DNA from: Hyposmocoma kahamanoa
Taxonomy: Eukaryota; Arthropoda; Insecta; Lepidoptera; Cosmopterigidae
NCBI RefSeq assembly: GCF_003589595.1
Contig: NW_020653945.1
Coordinates: 8,951,505 to 9,015,504 of the forward strand
Direction: 5' to 3'
DNA length: 64,000 nucleotides
The position numbers and the translations under genes were made by a program. Shown one piece after another: positions 11,330 through 23,119 of this stretch. The notes under the pieces are model-generated. The model did not search any database and had not been told where the DNA came from. It was given only the letters and a program-made list of their open reading frames with translations. Position 1 is the first letter of the stretch. Each line of letters begins with the position of its first letter.

Positions 11330-11337
11330 TTAGCCAC

Positions 11338-12886
11338 TGAGATAGTATTTCTTAGTATTGTGGACAAGTTTCTCCCAAAGCCTGATCACATCTTACTTAC
11401 AAAGCATTATAGAAACAACATTAAATAACTATCACAATCTACACTAATGTTATAAATGCAAAAGTACCTCCATCCGTGACGTTTTTACGTAAACAGCCAA
11501 CCAATATTGATGAATATTGGTATAGAGATAGATAAAGGGGACCAAGGAAAAGGACATAGGCTTTTTGTCACAAAAATGAATCTTAAAGGGGTGAAATATT
11601 GTACGCAGATGAAATCGCGGGCACAAGGTAGTTAATTATAAGTATTTAAATATTAAAATTGATAATACATTTTCAATTATGTAATAATCAAAGTTCTGTA
11701 GGCAATTATATGATATTAATAGGTATTGTTTTATTCATACTGATTTTAACTTCGTAATTGTCATGTGTACCGATAGAGGCCGCGAGTTGTTCCTTCTGGA
11801 CCTTCGTTGGAAATGTTCAATTATAACTATTTAATTAGTAAATTATTAAATACTAAAATTATGTAATGTTATATAAACACTGAAGTCATAGGATGCAATT
11901 AGAAGTATTTGTTTTAAAAGTAATTGCATTGACATTTTAATTTTGTGATTAACAATATAATAGAGGCCACGGCTAGAAAAGAAGGTTGTAAGCTTTTGAG
12001 CGGGGAACTAAAAGGTGTCTTGTTCAGCTGTTTTGCGTGAAAAAAATTATAAAACACATTCCAGGTACAACTGTGTGATTTCGATTTTTTTTTGCAGTGT
12101 GACAGGCCTCTATTGTAGTGCGTATATTGATATCTAAAACAATACATTGAATGTTACAGGCACTAAACAAAGTACTTAGTAGTTAATCGTTTTTAACAAA
12201 TACTTATTTATTATTTTCTAAGACAATCGCGTTTCCCATTTCGTGAAATTAATTTCACACTCATCTCGGTTTGAGACAAATTATAATAATTTAATCTTGA
12301 GATTGGATCGGCTTTTGGAAAGCTGTTAATTCACTCGCCGACGCTTTCTTAATTCCCTTCTTAACGCCTATAATCTCCTATTGACGATCTTCGCTTTTTG
12401 CATTTAAATATAGAGAGGATAAGATAAGCTTAGATTATATTTTTAAATGAGATACTACAGAAAGGATACGAAAACGATATATATAGGGCGTTTGTAATTT
12501 ATTTATAGAGGTGTTTGTCGTTTATTTATTATAAAGTGTATTATAACCAGATAAGATTGATATTTAAAAAGGTTAGATAGCTTCCGTACAGTATATGGTG
12601 CTCTATTGGAGAATACATTTTTTAGCCGGGGCATTAGAGATCGTGTTATGTAGACTACTGAGTTTTTATTAAATGTACCTGCATAATTCTTAGCAACGAC
12701 AGTCATCAACAACTTTACATTTTTACTTTGGTAGTTTGATATGAACATGCACACTCATCACTACATATACTCTCTCTCTCTAACATATACACGTATACAC
12801 TGTCAACTGTACACATTCTCTCGTAAATACATTCTATCTTATATTTCGATTTCGAGTGTAATTTAATTTGAAGTAAAATCATTTTC
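11338..12886. other. Gene-free stretch
   Basis: No recognised gene. A perfect 16-bp palindrome GTGAAATTAATTTCAC is present at 12243-12258. A short TC-rich run lies near 12768-12781. Confidence 0.4.
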
Positions 12887-13165
12887 GTAGCAGTAGAGCT
12901 CCTTGTGAAAGAGTTCGTCGATGGAGTATAGCTACTTTACTTATATCGGTTTTCACGGGTAAAGGTGCTGGTGAAATTGATCAGAACGGACACATGGGAC
13001 TTGTCAACTTTTGTCTCAGGGTGACCGGCGCAATAGTAGTAGGTACCCCTAAGATCTTTACGATGTGAAACTCTGAGTGGCACTGCAACTGTCATGGATA
13101 GGCGTGTTGCTTACTACCAGGCGCATGATTTGTTCGTCCCGTCGATTGGTATCATAAAAATTTTA
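12887..13165 (+). repeat. Repeat A, near full-length copy
   Basis: Begins GCAGTAGAGCTCCTTGTGAAAG and ends CCCGTCGATTGGTATCATAAAAA. All major blocks of the repeat are present, with about 15-20 percent drift from the other copies. The tail is ATAAAAAT. Confidence 0.8.
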
Positions 13166-13218
13166 CTGCTTTAAACTTAACTATTTAACTTGTTTCGTAA
13201 TATGAAAGTAAGGGGACC

Positions 13219-13400
13219 TTTTTTTTTTTTGACGGGGGGGGGGAATCTTTATGGATACCCCTGAGCCCAGGGAGACTCAGGGGTTATGTGGGGACTCTCC
13301 CTCCACACTGTAAGGCCTACCCCACTAAAACCCCCCCGGGTTTCCCTCTCGCCGGTTGAGTCGGCGCCGTGGGATCAGTGAACATTCTCCACGACAAGTA
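13219..13400 (-). mobile_element. LINE 3'-UTR fragment with poly(A) tail
   Basis: On the minus strand a GC-rich segment (CGGCGCCGACTCAACCGGCG, then GAGTCTCCCTGGGCTCAGGG) runs into CCCCCCCCCGTC followed by a run of As (T-run at 13219-13230). This is the layout of a 5'-truncated LINE that keeps only its 3' untranslated end. No reading frame is preserved. Confidence 0.55.
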
Positions 13401-13659
13401 AGGGGGACCTAGCACAAGCGAATGTTTATTTAAAAGATCAAACCAGAATATTGTGAACTAGGTGTGAAAGAATTTTTATTTTTTAACATGCAGGATAATC
13501 TGACTATAATCATACGTAACGTATAACGTGATGTGGCACCAAGTACCTGGTATCAAATCAAAGAATTCACAGTACTATGAAAACCAGAGGCCAGGATTTC
13601 ATTCCAGGGGACTAACTTGAACATCCAGGCAAGCCAGGCCAATTTAGAAAACATTCATT

Positions 13660-13780
13660 TACCTAAATTAGTTGGGTGGTTGGTTGGTGGTAACTGGGAA
13701 TCGAACATGGGACCATCTGAACCCGCATCCACAGGGAAACCGTTAGGCCATCGAGGTGGTCACAACTACAGGGGTCGTCG
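13660..13780 (-). repeat. tRNA-derived SINE head
   Basis: The minus strand carries the A-box-like TGGCCTAACGG (complement near 13742-13752) and the B-box GTTCGATTCC (near 13690-13700) at tRNA-like spacing. It belongs to a different family from the copies at 16193 and 20919. The body to the left (about 13580-13660) may belong to it. Confidence 0.55.
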
Positions 13781-13894
13781 TAACTACAGAACTCGTATTA
13801 CAGACATTTGTAATGTATCCGTCACAATGATGGTTTGCAGTTATTCCCTGATGTGGAGAAATTAGTGGCAGCAATAACAGCCAGCCTCCTACAC

Positions 13895-14087
13895 GTCTTT
13901 AATAATGAAATTACAGCCACATTTGGAATGGAACTTGTCAATTTATATCCCAGGGTGACTGACGCAGTGGCAGTGCCCCTCAGATGTTTGTAATTTAAAG
14001 CCCTGAGTGGCACTGCAACTTGTATGGACAGGTACATGACACCAGGCGCACGACCTGTTCATCCCGCCACTTGGCATCATAAGAAAA
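13895..14087 (+). repeat. Repeat A, 3' module only
   Basis: Starts near AATGAAATTACAGCCACAT and ends CCACTTGGCATCATAAGAAAAAA. The first 120 bp of the repeat are absent. The A-rich tail is conserved. Confidence 0.7.
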
Positions 14088-14321
14088 AAACTAAATAAAA
14101 TGTTTATAAACATTTAACGTAAATGAATTATGTCACTCTATAGTCAAGCATAAATATTTGTGTTTTATACCCAGTAGTTCCAAATACTCAGTTCCACATG
14201 GAACTGAAACTAAAAAGTTCCGTGCATGGAGCTAGGAGAATAAATTTCATGTTTTATCCTTATTCCCATTTTGTATGTTTAACTTATCGGGAATTGACTT
14301 AATAAGTATCTATGTTTAACT

Positions 14322-14362
14322 TTGATTAATGCATCGAGGACACACCCTGATGCATTAATCAA
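14322..14362. repeat. Perfect 14-bp hairpin
   Basis: TTGATTAATGCATC (14322-14335) is the exact complement of 14349-14362, with a 13-nt loop. No flanking duplication is seen. Confidence 0.75.
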
Positions 14363-14689
14363 TGAATCGGGATGAATGAATGTATTTTTAAATATTCATA
14401 AGAATGCTAGTAATTTGCAAAAGATTATTAATCCTGTTGCTTAGTTTTGCATATCTTTTTATACAAATTTTCAAAAATCTTTTGCAAATACTGAAAAATG
14501 TATTACAGCCTATATTCATTGGACTTCACATGGCACTCGCAACATGAAACCAAATTTTGTCATAGTATTTACCCATCACGATCTAGTTGGAAGAACTTTG
14601 TTCAGGAGAGTACTCGTTCGAGATTATATAATCAGTTTGCAGTGAAATAAAACACTACGCGTTTCTTTTTTGTCTCTGCTGTCTTTTTT

Positions 14690-14860
14690 TATAATATTTA
14701 GTGACGGGACGAACAAGTCATAAGTCTGATGGTAAGCTACACGCCTGTTTATAACAGTTGCAGTGCGGCTGAGAGCTTTAAATCGCAAAGACCTTAGGGT
14801 CACTGCCTTTGCACTTGTCACCCTGAGATATAAGTTGACACCCATGTGCCTGTAATTTCT
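14690..14860 (-). repeat. Repeat A, 3' module only
   Basis: The minus-strand copy stops after the CAGGCACATGGG block near 14860, so the 5' module is missing. This break falls close to that of the copies at 13895 and 15795. Confidence 0.7.
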
Positions 14861-15269
14861 TCAAATACATAGGAATTGCGTGTTATGACCTGTTACCTAA
14901 GTATAATGTAGAAGAGGGCCTTACAGCAAACACATGACCATCAGTGGGACTTATATGTTTTGATACGGTACCGCCAAAATATAAATAATTCAACAAACGT
15001 TTCTTTTATTCATTTAGAACGTGACTGTGACTATGAAATACTCTACGACTCTCATGTGCTACGATGTTACGGCAAAGCGCCTACGTGGAAAGTGTATGGC
15101 GTAGTGTTACACAGCTACGTACTTTATTAACTTACTACGGAAGTGTGGGAAGAATGCTCATATGCACACCTACGTAGACTGGCCCGTAAAGCGTAACGAT
15201 AATGTATGTATAAAATAAAACTTGCATGTGACATGTGGAATATTCAAGCATTAGAAATAATAAAAGGAA

Positions 15270-15540
15270 GTAGCAGTGTTCCTTGTGAAAGAGTTTGTCC
15301 CGGGAATTACTGCCACCAAATCCATTTCTTCTAGCTAACACTTATGTGAGCAACATTGCGTTCTGGGTTTTGGAAGATAAGGGTGCTGGGTCATGGTACT
15401 TCTCAACTTGATATCTCAGAGAGATGGTACAGTTACAGTGCTTCTCAAAACTTTGCGGTTTAAAGCTCTGAATGGCACTGCAACTGTTATGGGTAAGTGT
15501 GTCGCTACCAGATACGTTCATCCCCTCACTAATTAGTCCG
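15270..15540 (+). repeat. Repeat A, near full-length copy
   Basis: Begins GCAGTGTTCCTTGTGAAAGAG and ends ACGTTCATCCCCTCACTA. It has small internal deletions and no A-tail. Confidence 0.7.
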
Positions 15541-15794
15541 CGGTCTGTTACGTCATGGTTCTGTTACTTGGTGTAATGATTTGTTTTCCCAATTATTGTA
15601 AATTTATTGAAAGAAGGTTTTTTACATTGCATATCCTGTCAAAACATCATCATCGTTAGGTTTTCAAAATTCATGTACCCTGCCACATATCTACAATAAA
15701 GTAAACTCTATGTTGTATCAAGTATACTGCTCTATCTCGGAAATGAAGCATAATGTCAGGAACTTACTAGAAACGTTGACAAAATATTTTTATT

Positions 15795-15975
15795 TAGAAT
15801 ATCGAGTGACGAGACGAACTAGTCGTGCGTCTGATGGTAAGCTTCACGCCTGTCCATAACAATTGCAGTGCCACTCAGAGATTTAAATCGCAAAGATCTG
15901 AGGGGCACTGTCACTGCGTCTGACGCCCTGAGATATAAGTTGATAAGTCCCATGTGCCTGTAATTTCATCAGCAT
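15795..15975 (-). repeat. Repeat A, 3' module only
   Basis: Runs from the GTGACGAGACGAACTAGTCG end to CCTGTAATTTCATCAGCATC at 15975. It directly abuts the dinucleotide array at 15982. Confidence 0.75.
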
Positions 15976-15981
15976 CACTGA

Positions 15982-15982
15982 T

Positions 15983-16046
<64 letters not shown>

Positions 16047-16047
16047 G
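15982..16047. repeat. Compound (TC)n(AC)n microsatellite
   Basis: About 15 TC units pass without a break into about 16 AC units, then GAGAGAG. It creates a spurious frame of repeated residues on the minus strand. Confidence 0.95.
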
Positions 16048-16192
16048 AGAGAGGGAAAGAGAAAAACACCCATAGGCACGCTCACGACTGCATTGTTTGT
16101 AAAGGTATTTGTAAACGCATTCACCAAAATTAGTACATAGTATGAATAATCACTTATTTCTTTCTGTGTATATACTTGATTTTTGTATAAAC

Positions 16193-16386
16193 TGCCTCTG
16201 TAGCCGAACGGTGACCATGCTGGTCTGCCACGCAGAGGCCCCGGGTTCGATTCCCGGGCCGGGAGAAATATTTGTAAGGCGTACATTCATTTCTCTCGTA
16301 AGTTTGGCTGTAATATGTGGTTGTCTACGTGTGTGTCCATGGCACCCGCAATACAGGATTTTCCTAGTGCGGGGCTATGAATGTGT
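16193..16386 (+). repeat. tRNA-derived SINE (family 1), full-length
   Basis: The tRNA-like head GCCTCTGTAGCCGAACGG holds an A-box (16201-16211), and a perfect B-box GGTTCGATTCC lies at 16244-16254. The body is the family-specific stretch with ATTTCTCTCGTAAGTTTGG and TCCATGGCACCCGC, ending AGTGCGGGGCTATGA. The internal boxes would drive RNA polymerase III. Not a functional tRNA: no anticodon arm pairing or 3' acceptor match is evident. Confidence 0.85.
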
Positions 16387-16389
16387 ACG

Positions 16390-17310
16390 TTGGTACTTAG
16401 TACTTGGTGTAACGGGCTAGTGTCCGCAACTCGACGTCGAGGCGCCTATTTTGCGTGTGGAGTATGTACGTTATTTATTATTGTTTATTAAATACAGACA
16501 GTTGTTATTGCTGTCTTTTTGGCGTATTTTTTTTCTTATTGTGTTTCATAGACATCATTAGTCAATTCTCTGCATATCATTTACACTGCAACAGACTTGT
16601 GTATCTAGCTTATAAATCAATTTGAACTACATTGTGTAAACAACGTAGGCGTATGCACGAACTTGTTGTGAAATAAATTACTTAGAATATTCAAGATAAT
16701 TTATGTCGTTGGAAAACGATCCTGTCAAAAAGCTGCTCTTCTAAAGACAAAGTTTCATGTTAGTCTACTAATTAAGCCAGTAAATTTTCTCAGTTCAAAA
16801 ATTGGGCTGCCAGTACTAGTATATGAGTCACAGGTTGTCATTTCTTAGTGGTAAACCTTAAAAGATCAGCGGTAGTAAGTCATTAACGAATTCTGAAATT
16901 CAATGACCCTTTATTGCCATTTTATTGTATATAATATGCAAATACCCAACATTTTTCGGCATCGATGAATTTGAAAATCAGAATCTATTGAAAATGTGAT
17001 CCCATTTTCCCCAATTTCACCATAATTTTACCTCACTTCTAAGAAAACTTTACGTTTATAATTTATTACATTAATATATTTATCTTGGGAAGTTTTCGTT
17101 TTCATCGTATTTACTTAATGTTCATTGTTGTATTAAACTAGAAAGTTAAATATAACTTTCTACTTTTTGAAATGTCAAATCAATAAACAGTTAAATGAAT
17201 CATTAAAAGGCAACATTACATTTTAAAATATTGTAATTCTGATTATCTACGCTTTGAAACGATGAAAAGTATTTAGTTTCTTAAAAAGAAAAGGAAGAAA
17301 CATCAAGATT
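16390..17310. other. Gene-free stretch
   Basis: No recognised gene or repeat. Confidence 0.4.
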
Positions 17311-17312
17311 TT

Positions 17313-17625
17313 TTTTATGGTACCAAGTGACGGGCCGAACAAGTCGTGGGCCTGGTGGTAAGCGACACGCCTACCCATAGCAGTTGCAATTCCATTCAGG
17401 TGTTTTAATTGCTGTGCGGTACTATTACTGCGCCCGTCACCCTGATGCGTAAGTTAACAAGTCCCATGTGCCTGTCATTTCACCAGCACCCTTCTTACTT
17501 TTCAAAACAGGCACGCAGTAATGCTTACATTACCGCTTGGCGGCAGAAATAGGTAAGGTGGCAGTAGATCCCTGGGTGAACTCTTTCACAAGGAGCACCA
17601 TAGCATGTAGCTTGCCATCAGGTGC
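17313..17625 (-). repeat. Repeat A, near full-length copy
   Basis: Both modules are present, from ACCAAGTGACGGGCCGAAC to CACAAGGAGCACC. It is one of the best preserved copies. Confidence 0.8.
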
Positions 17626-18060
17626 ACGACAGTGACTGGAGTCCGACGTAAACGCTCTTCCTAAAAGGTAGGTCCGTGTCCAGTGAGAAACATGAAACAT
17701 GTGGAAGAGTGATTGATTGTTGTATTTCCGTTTTTTCTGCTATTTCTTTACCCATTCATTCGGATCAATTATTTGCCTAGTATAACTATTTGATTAGGTG
17801 TTTAGCACTCACCCAACGTCCCCGCCCCTTTTCAATTATACAGTACCTACAACTAAACGTGATAAAAATGGAATGTAAATTCTCTAAGTCAACACTATAT
17901 ATTTACATTACAAGTTTGTTTAGATGCTCTTCTAAAATATATACCAACGAGCTAAATAACTTTATGATCGATTGGGCAAATAATTGTATTCTACAATCTT
18001 GTAGCACCTATATATGAAACATAAATTCTGTTATATCAGGTTATATAAATATCAACATAA
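17626..18060. other. Gene-free stretch upstream of the LINE
   Basis: AT-rich, with a 75-codon frame of no recognised content. The G+C content rises at about 18060, which I take as the start of the LINE 5' region. Confidence 0.4.
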
Positions 18061-18752
18061 ATTTGCGCTCGCATTGAACTCCGAACTGAGCGAACGTGTC
18101 GCTAGTGGCATTTTTGAGTGTTGATTTGAATTTTTTCTAAATTCTTTCCTTCCTAACAACGTCGTTGACGTTGCGTGGGGATTTTTTGGCCTTCCTAACG
18201 TCGGTCCTGTTCTTGGTTGGGCTATTTGCTATTGACTGCGGCGGCCATAGTTAATTTTACTCGGACCTCTCGCTCGAGAAAATCCTCGGAACTCGGTGAC
18301 TCCTGTATCATCTTGTTGGATTTTCCATAAGCGCCGCAGGCAGCCATCTTGGAAGGGGTCGGACCTCTCTATCATTGCTGTGCGAGGCAGAGGTGCACGG
18401 GAAGAAGCTTTGAGTATTTTGGCTTGTTAAGTGTTCCGTGCGACTTGCCGGTGATAGAGGAAACCGAAAAACAAATTTACGAAAAAATTGCCATTGGGTG
18501 GCATTGGAACTCGCGTCACCTGTGTCGCAGGCAGAGTACAAAACCGCGGAGCTGTCAGGCGATTGTAGCTACGCGGCGAAACAGCGGTGTGCATTCCTAA
18601 TTGGCAAACGTAGCTACGGTATACAGGCTACAGCTACATCATCATTGAGTGCTACGCCCACACTCTGATACAATATATGAATTTGTGAATTCTACGCTAT
18701 TTGCTACAATATTATCTCAACATTGATTACGGCTTAAGAAAAGTGACGAAGA

Positions 18753-19835
18753 TTGAGTTCTTCTAAAGTATTGTGGGGATGCTGTGATGAATCAACAGAC
18801 GAGGAAGCTCATCTACTATGCGCGGGTTGTAAATTTCCATTTCATTTTAGCTGTGTTAAGGTTAATCCTGTTAGTAAAAAAACCGGATGTAAGTGTTTGA
18901 AATGTTCCGGTCGCAAATGCAGAAAGGATGACACATCTGTAAGGAGTACTAATGAACTGAACCTATCACCCCCAGCTGAAATCATTACAAAACGATCTGC
19001 CAAAAGACCGGCTCCGAACTCACACTTACCCATGCCCTCGCCTCACCTTTAACAAGAGATGACGTGTGCGATGTGGCCAATGGAGTATTTGATACGAAAA
19101 TGAAGGACTTGATCTCCCAAATATGTATTTCAGTATCAAATACGTTCAGCGATGAATTAAAGTGTATAAAGAGCGATATTTCGGAGCTCAAAGAATCAAT
19201 GCAGTTCATAAATAATCGGTATGAAGAGTTATGGAGTTATGGGCGAACATAGGACAGCGGTAGAGGAAGTGAATAATATGCGTGCTAGTAATATTAATAT
19301 GTGTACCCAAATTACCAACCTAAACAGTCGAATTATACAATCGGAACAGCAGGAGAGGGCAAACAACGTGGAGATCCAATGTGTTCCTGAAACTAAAGAC
19401 GGGAATCCTGTAGGAACTGTAATGAACCTAGAAAATTTTTTAAATGCAATATTATCGAGGAAAACGTAATTAAATGCACCCGTATACCAAAGTTGGATCC
19501 CTAATCCACGACCACGATCTATAGTAGTACAACTGAGCTCTCCAAAACTTCGGGACGTTCTACTGGCTGCATCTGTTAAGTATAACAAATGTAATCCCAA
19601 CGATAGGCTTAATTCTACGCACATTGGATTCTCGAAGAATAAAACACCAGTTTATGTATGCGAGCACCTATCGCCAGCAAACAAGACTCTTCACGCAGCA
19701 GTCAGGAAGCGTGCAAAGGCGCAGAATTACAAGTATGTTTGGGTTCGTAATGGTAGAGTGTTTGTGCGCAGAGGCGATGATGCTGATTAGAAGCTTATTG
19801 CTGATATGACCACCCTAGATAAGATAAAATAGTAG
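18753..19835 (+). pseudogene. LINE ORF1: PHD finger, coiled coil, FP25K-like C-terminus
   Basis: The frame at 18753-19052 shows a cysteine/histidine finger: C-C near the start, LLCAGCKFPFHFSC, then CKCLKC, as in PHD-type ORF1 proteins. After a frameshift, 19064-19250 and 19221-19469 give a helical, heptad-like segment (DELKCIKSDISELKESM; NLNSRIIQSEQQERANNVEI). From about 19500 the third part reads PRPRSIVVQLSSPKLRDVLL, then ANKTLHAAVRKRA, then YKYVWVRNGRVFVRR. That is the C-terminal signature shared with the baculovirus FP25K-like family found in lepidopteran elements. The likely role is binding element RNA. At least two frameshifts and a stop near 19788 disable it. Confidence 0.8.
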
Positions 19836-19914
19836 TTATAGATTGCTTTCCTGCTTTATACAATTTTACAGTTCTGATGCATGGTTTTTTCTCATTTTAA
19901 TCGCTAAATTCCCA

Positions 19915-22604
19915 ATGTTCAAAATATATTATCAAAATGTTAGAGGATTACGCACTAAAACAAATGATTTTTACACAAATGGTCAGTGTTGTGATTTCGA
20001 TTTAATAGTTTTAACTGAAACCTGGCTCCATGATGGTGTAATGAATGCGGAATTATTAAAAAACACAGCTCTTATAGAGTCTTGTTCTGAGAAAGCAACT
20101 GTGAGTATCTGTGGGTTACGATTGACATAATCATATCTAACACCATCAAACAAATAGTTTTATGCGCAGTATATTTGCCCTCTCCTTGAAACAGAGTTAG
20201 TTCTATTAGAAAATTTTCTTGAAAATTGTAATCGCGTTATTGATCAGAGTAGTGTCGAATCGGTTTATTGTTTCCTCGGCGACTTTAACCTTAATTGCCT
20301 GAATTAGAGTCTGGTTGGCTGGTGATTCCACATGTGTTGTACCTCGGAATGCACAATCGTTGGTTGAATTCTGTTCTGAGTGTGGTTTGGAACAATGTAA
20401 TTTTGTGGTGAACGGGAACAATAAAATATTGGATTTAGTTCTTACCAATTGCCGCGTGGTTGGCAATTCTATTTGCTTACGAAAATTAGACCCTTACCAT
20501 CCACCAATTGAAATTGATCTATCACCACACGCTGCCAGCGAGACGTTGAAAGATAATCATGGCCAACGTCGATATAATTATTATAAATCAGACTTTAACT
20601 GTATAAAAACCAACCTAAGTAATATTGACTGGAGCAAAAAGTTCAGTAACTGTGACTGTGTTGATGCGATGGTAGATATCTTCTATTCTGAGTTTCACAT
20701 GATTATAAATAAATTTGTGCCCTTACAGTTACCTAAGAATAAGAAGTACACGCCGTGGTTTTCACATAATTTAATCAAGCGTCAAAAAAAAAGGAAAAGA
20801 ACAGGTTAAGAAAAAGATTTCCAAAATACAATAACCCTTTGGACGAACTCGTTAAGTAAAAGATGCGAGAAATTGGCTCTATATTAATAAAATTGAATAA
20901 TATAATAATAATAAATAACGCACACACTCAACATAGCTCCGCACTAGGGAAACCCTGTGTCGCAGGTGCCATGGACACACATATAGACAACCACAAATTA
21001 CACCCAAACTCACGAGAGAAATAATTATAAATTATTATAATATAAAATATGCCATACAAATATTTCTCCCGACCCGGGAATCGAACCTGGGACCTCTGCG
21101 TGGCAGCCCGGCATGGTAACCGTTCGGCCACGGAGGCAGTGAATGTAATATCAAGGACAATCCCAAGTCATTTTGGACTCATGTGAAAAATAGAGGAGTG
21201 GGAAGAGCTCTTATCCAACGTCAATGTTAGATAACAATACAAACAAGAACGTCTCGAACGGAGTGGAAATCTGTAATTTGTTTGCACCTTTTTTCGCATC
21301 AGTGCACGGTGGACTTACCAGATGTTAACAATAGGCTTGAACAGACAGCACGAACTCAAGTCGATTATAATAACGATTCACTGACTTTGTTAGAAATAGA
21401 AAGAATTCCACTTCTAAAGTATCTGAATTCATTACACTCCAATAAAGTAGCAGGACCAGACGATATACTTCCTTTTTTGTTACAAAATGTGGTTCCTTTT
21501 TGGTAACTCCACTACTGACTATTTACAATAAGTCCCTAAAATCTGGTATCTTTCCGACACAATGGATAATTGCTAAGGTTGTTCCAATTTTTAAAAGTAA
21601 CGATGACAAAATAGTTAGTAATTATAGACCGATCTCGATTTTGAGTACGTTTGCAAAAGTCTTGGAAGCTTTAGTCTCGCCCAATCTCCAAAATTTCTTC
21701 AAAAAATTTTCTATCGACTATCAACATGGTTTCTTGCGGTCAAGATCAACCACTACTAATCTGGTAACTTTTATACAGAATCTGTTAATGTCTGTAGATG
21801 CGGGCAAACAGGTTGACGTAACCTACATGGATTTCAGTAAGGCATTTGATAGAGTTTCCCATAAGTTGCTGATTGCTAAACTGTCCTCGTGTGGTGTCGC
21901 CGGACCAAGCCTCGGTTGGTGCCAGTCATATTTAAGTTTTTTTTTCTGTGTGGTGTTGTATGGATACAAGTCCAACTCCTTAAAAATTACGTCCGGAGTA
22001 CCACATGGTTCTCATTTGGGCCCGATATTTTTAAACAAATTTGTTAACGACATTCCAGCGATACTAAATTAAATAACTCAATACCCTTTTTATTCGCTGA
22101 CGACCTCAAGATTCTTAAAAAAAAATAATAGTTCTGCCGATTCGGAGGCTCTTCAGATGGATATTGATAAAATACATAGCTGGTGTAGAGTAAATAGTAT
22201 GGGACTTAATGCAAGTAAGTGCTTCCAAATGTCCTTCACACGTAATCTAAATCAAATAGCTTACCAGTAACCACGTGGATAATACTTGCTTGCCAACAGT
22301 GGACACAATCAAGGACTTCGAAATTATAATGGACTCTAAACTTACCTTTGTACCTCAAATTGACAAGGCGATGCTCAGGGCAACTAAGACTCTCGGTTTT
22401 GTATTCCGCAACAGCAAAAATTTTAAGAATCCAGTGACAAAAGTAGTCTTATATAATAGTATTGTTCGCAGTACTTTGGAATATGGATCTATAGTGTGGC
22501 GTCCACATTACGCGACCCACACACTTAGGCTAGAAAGGGTACCAAAAGATTTCGTAAATTACTTGACTTTCGCGGCCGCCCAAGGAGCACACTTTGGTAA
22601 GCCT
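19915..22604 (+). pseudogene. LINE ORF2: endonuclease and reverse transcriptase, broken
   Basis: The ATG at 19915 opens MFKIYYQNVRGLRTKT, the first motif of the apurinic-type endonuclease. LTETW follows at about 20010, GDFNLN at about 20278-20297 (in a shifted frame) and DPYHPP at about 20490. The reverse transcriptase core follows: VAGPDDI near 21450, NYRPISILS near 21620, MDFSKAFDRVSHK near 21826, and SGVPHGSHLGP near 21990, where the usual Q is H. FADD is at 22093-22104 in yet another frame. The C-terminal YGSIVW block is near 22480. At least five frame breaks plus an inserted SINE. The element is long dead. Confidence 0.85.
20919..21138 (-). repeat. tRNA-derived SINE (family 1) inserted in LINE ORF2
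   Basis: Full-length minus-strand copy: head GCCTCCGTGGCCGAACGG (complement of 21120-21137), B-box GGTTCGATTCC, and 3' end with GTGTGTGCG. An ATT-rich tail lies at 20900-20918. Imperfect target duplication: TTGAATAATAT (near 20893) and TGAATGTAATAT (21140-21151). It interrupts the linker between endonuclease and RT, so it is younger than the LINE. Confidence 0.85.
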
Positions 22605-23111
22605 TAAAACTGTTATATCTATAAACAGTCTTAATATGGTATAGATTTAGATAATAGTTCTCTATAAATGGTTTTAGAAAATAGAAATTGTTCTCATAGA
22701 CTTATTTCACTCAAGTCAAAATTTTAACACCTTCTTAAACCAAACAACTTAATTAAGTGTAATCTCTCTTAAGATTTACTCTTATAGTCCTTATTTTAAG
22801 TTCATCTGTAGAACAACTGATTATTTTTAGTAAAATTGTTCTATACACATCCAGTAAAGCCTATTAATACTCTAAAAACTAGTGTTCTTAAGTTTATTCT
22901 AGATATATTTATTTTTTATAGACATCTGTAGTGTTTGTACTTATTGACAAACACGTTATAGCGCGTCTTCAGTAGATTTTAATTTAAAAAATACTACAAT
23001 TAGGGTTTTTACTCTATGGGACGTTGTAAGAGTTCATGCAAAATGGATAAAGTAAAGAATATTAAAAAATCTGGAGAGGTGGAGAACCTTCGATATTAAG
23101 TCACATCATTC
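22605..23111. other. AT-rich gene-free stretch
   Basis: It follows the broken end of the LINE. No element is recognised. Confidence 0.4.
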
Positions 23112-23119
23112 GATACAAT

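Larger units (their letters stand above)
18061..22604 (+). mobile_element. Decayed CR1/Jockey-type LINE with PHD-finger ORF1
   Basis: A non-LTR retrotransposon with a GC-richer 5' region (18061-18750), ORF1 (18753-19835) and ORF2 (19915-22604). Both frames carry several frameshifts and stops. The 3' end is missing: translation leaves the RT thumb region near 22560 and no 3' UTR, A-tail or octamer repeat is recognised. A SINE sits in ORF2 at 20919-21138. The combination of PHD finger, coiled coil and FP25K-like ORF1 is known from CR1-group and related elements of insects; the clade assignment is by motif only. Confidence 0.8.

Noticed and set aside
16193..16270. tRNA gene with good A and B boxes
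   Set aside because: The same head with a fixed 120-bp body recurs at 20919, 48299, 49945 and 53009, and acceptor and anticodon stems do not pair. It is a SINE head.
15975..16286. 103-codon minus-strand protein
   Set aside because: Much of it is the translated dinucleotide array, and the rest reads through a SINE.
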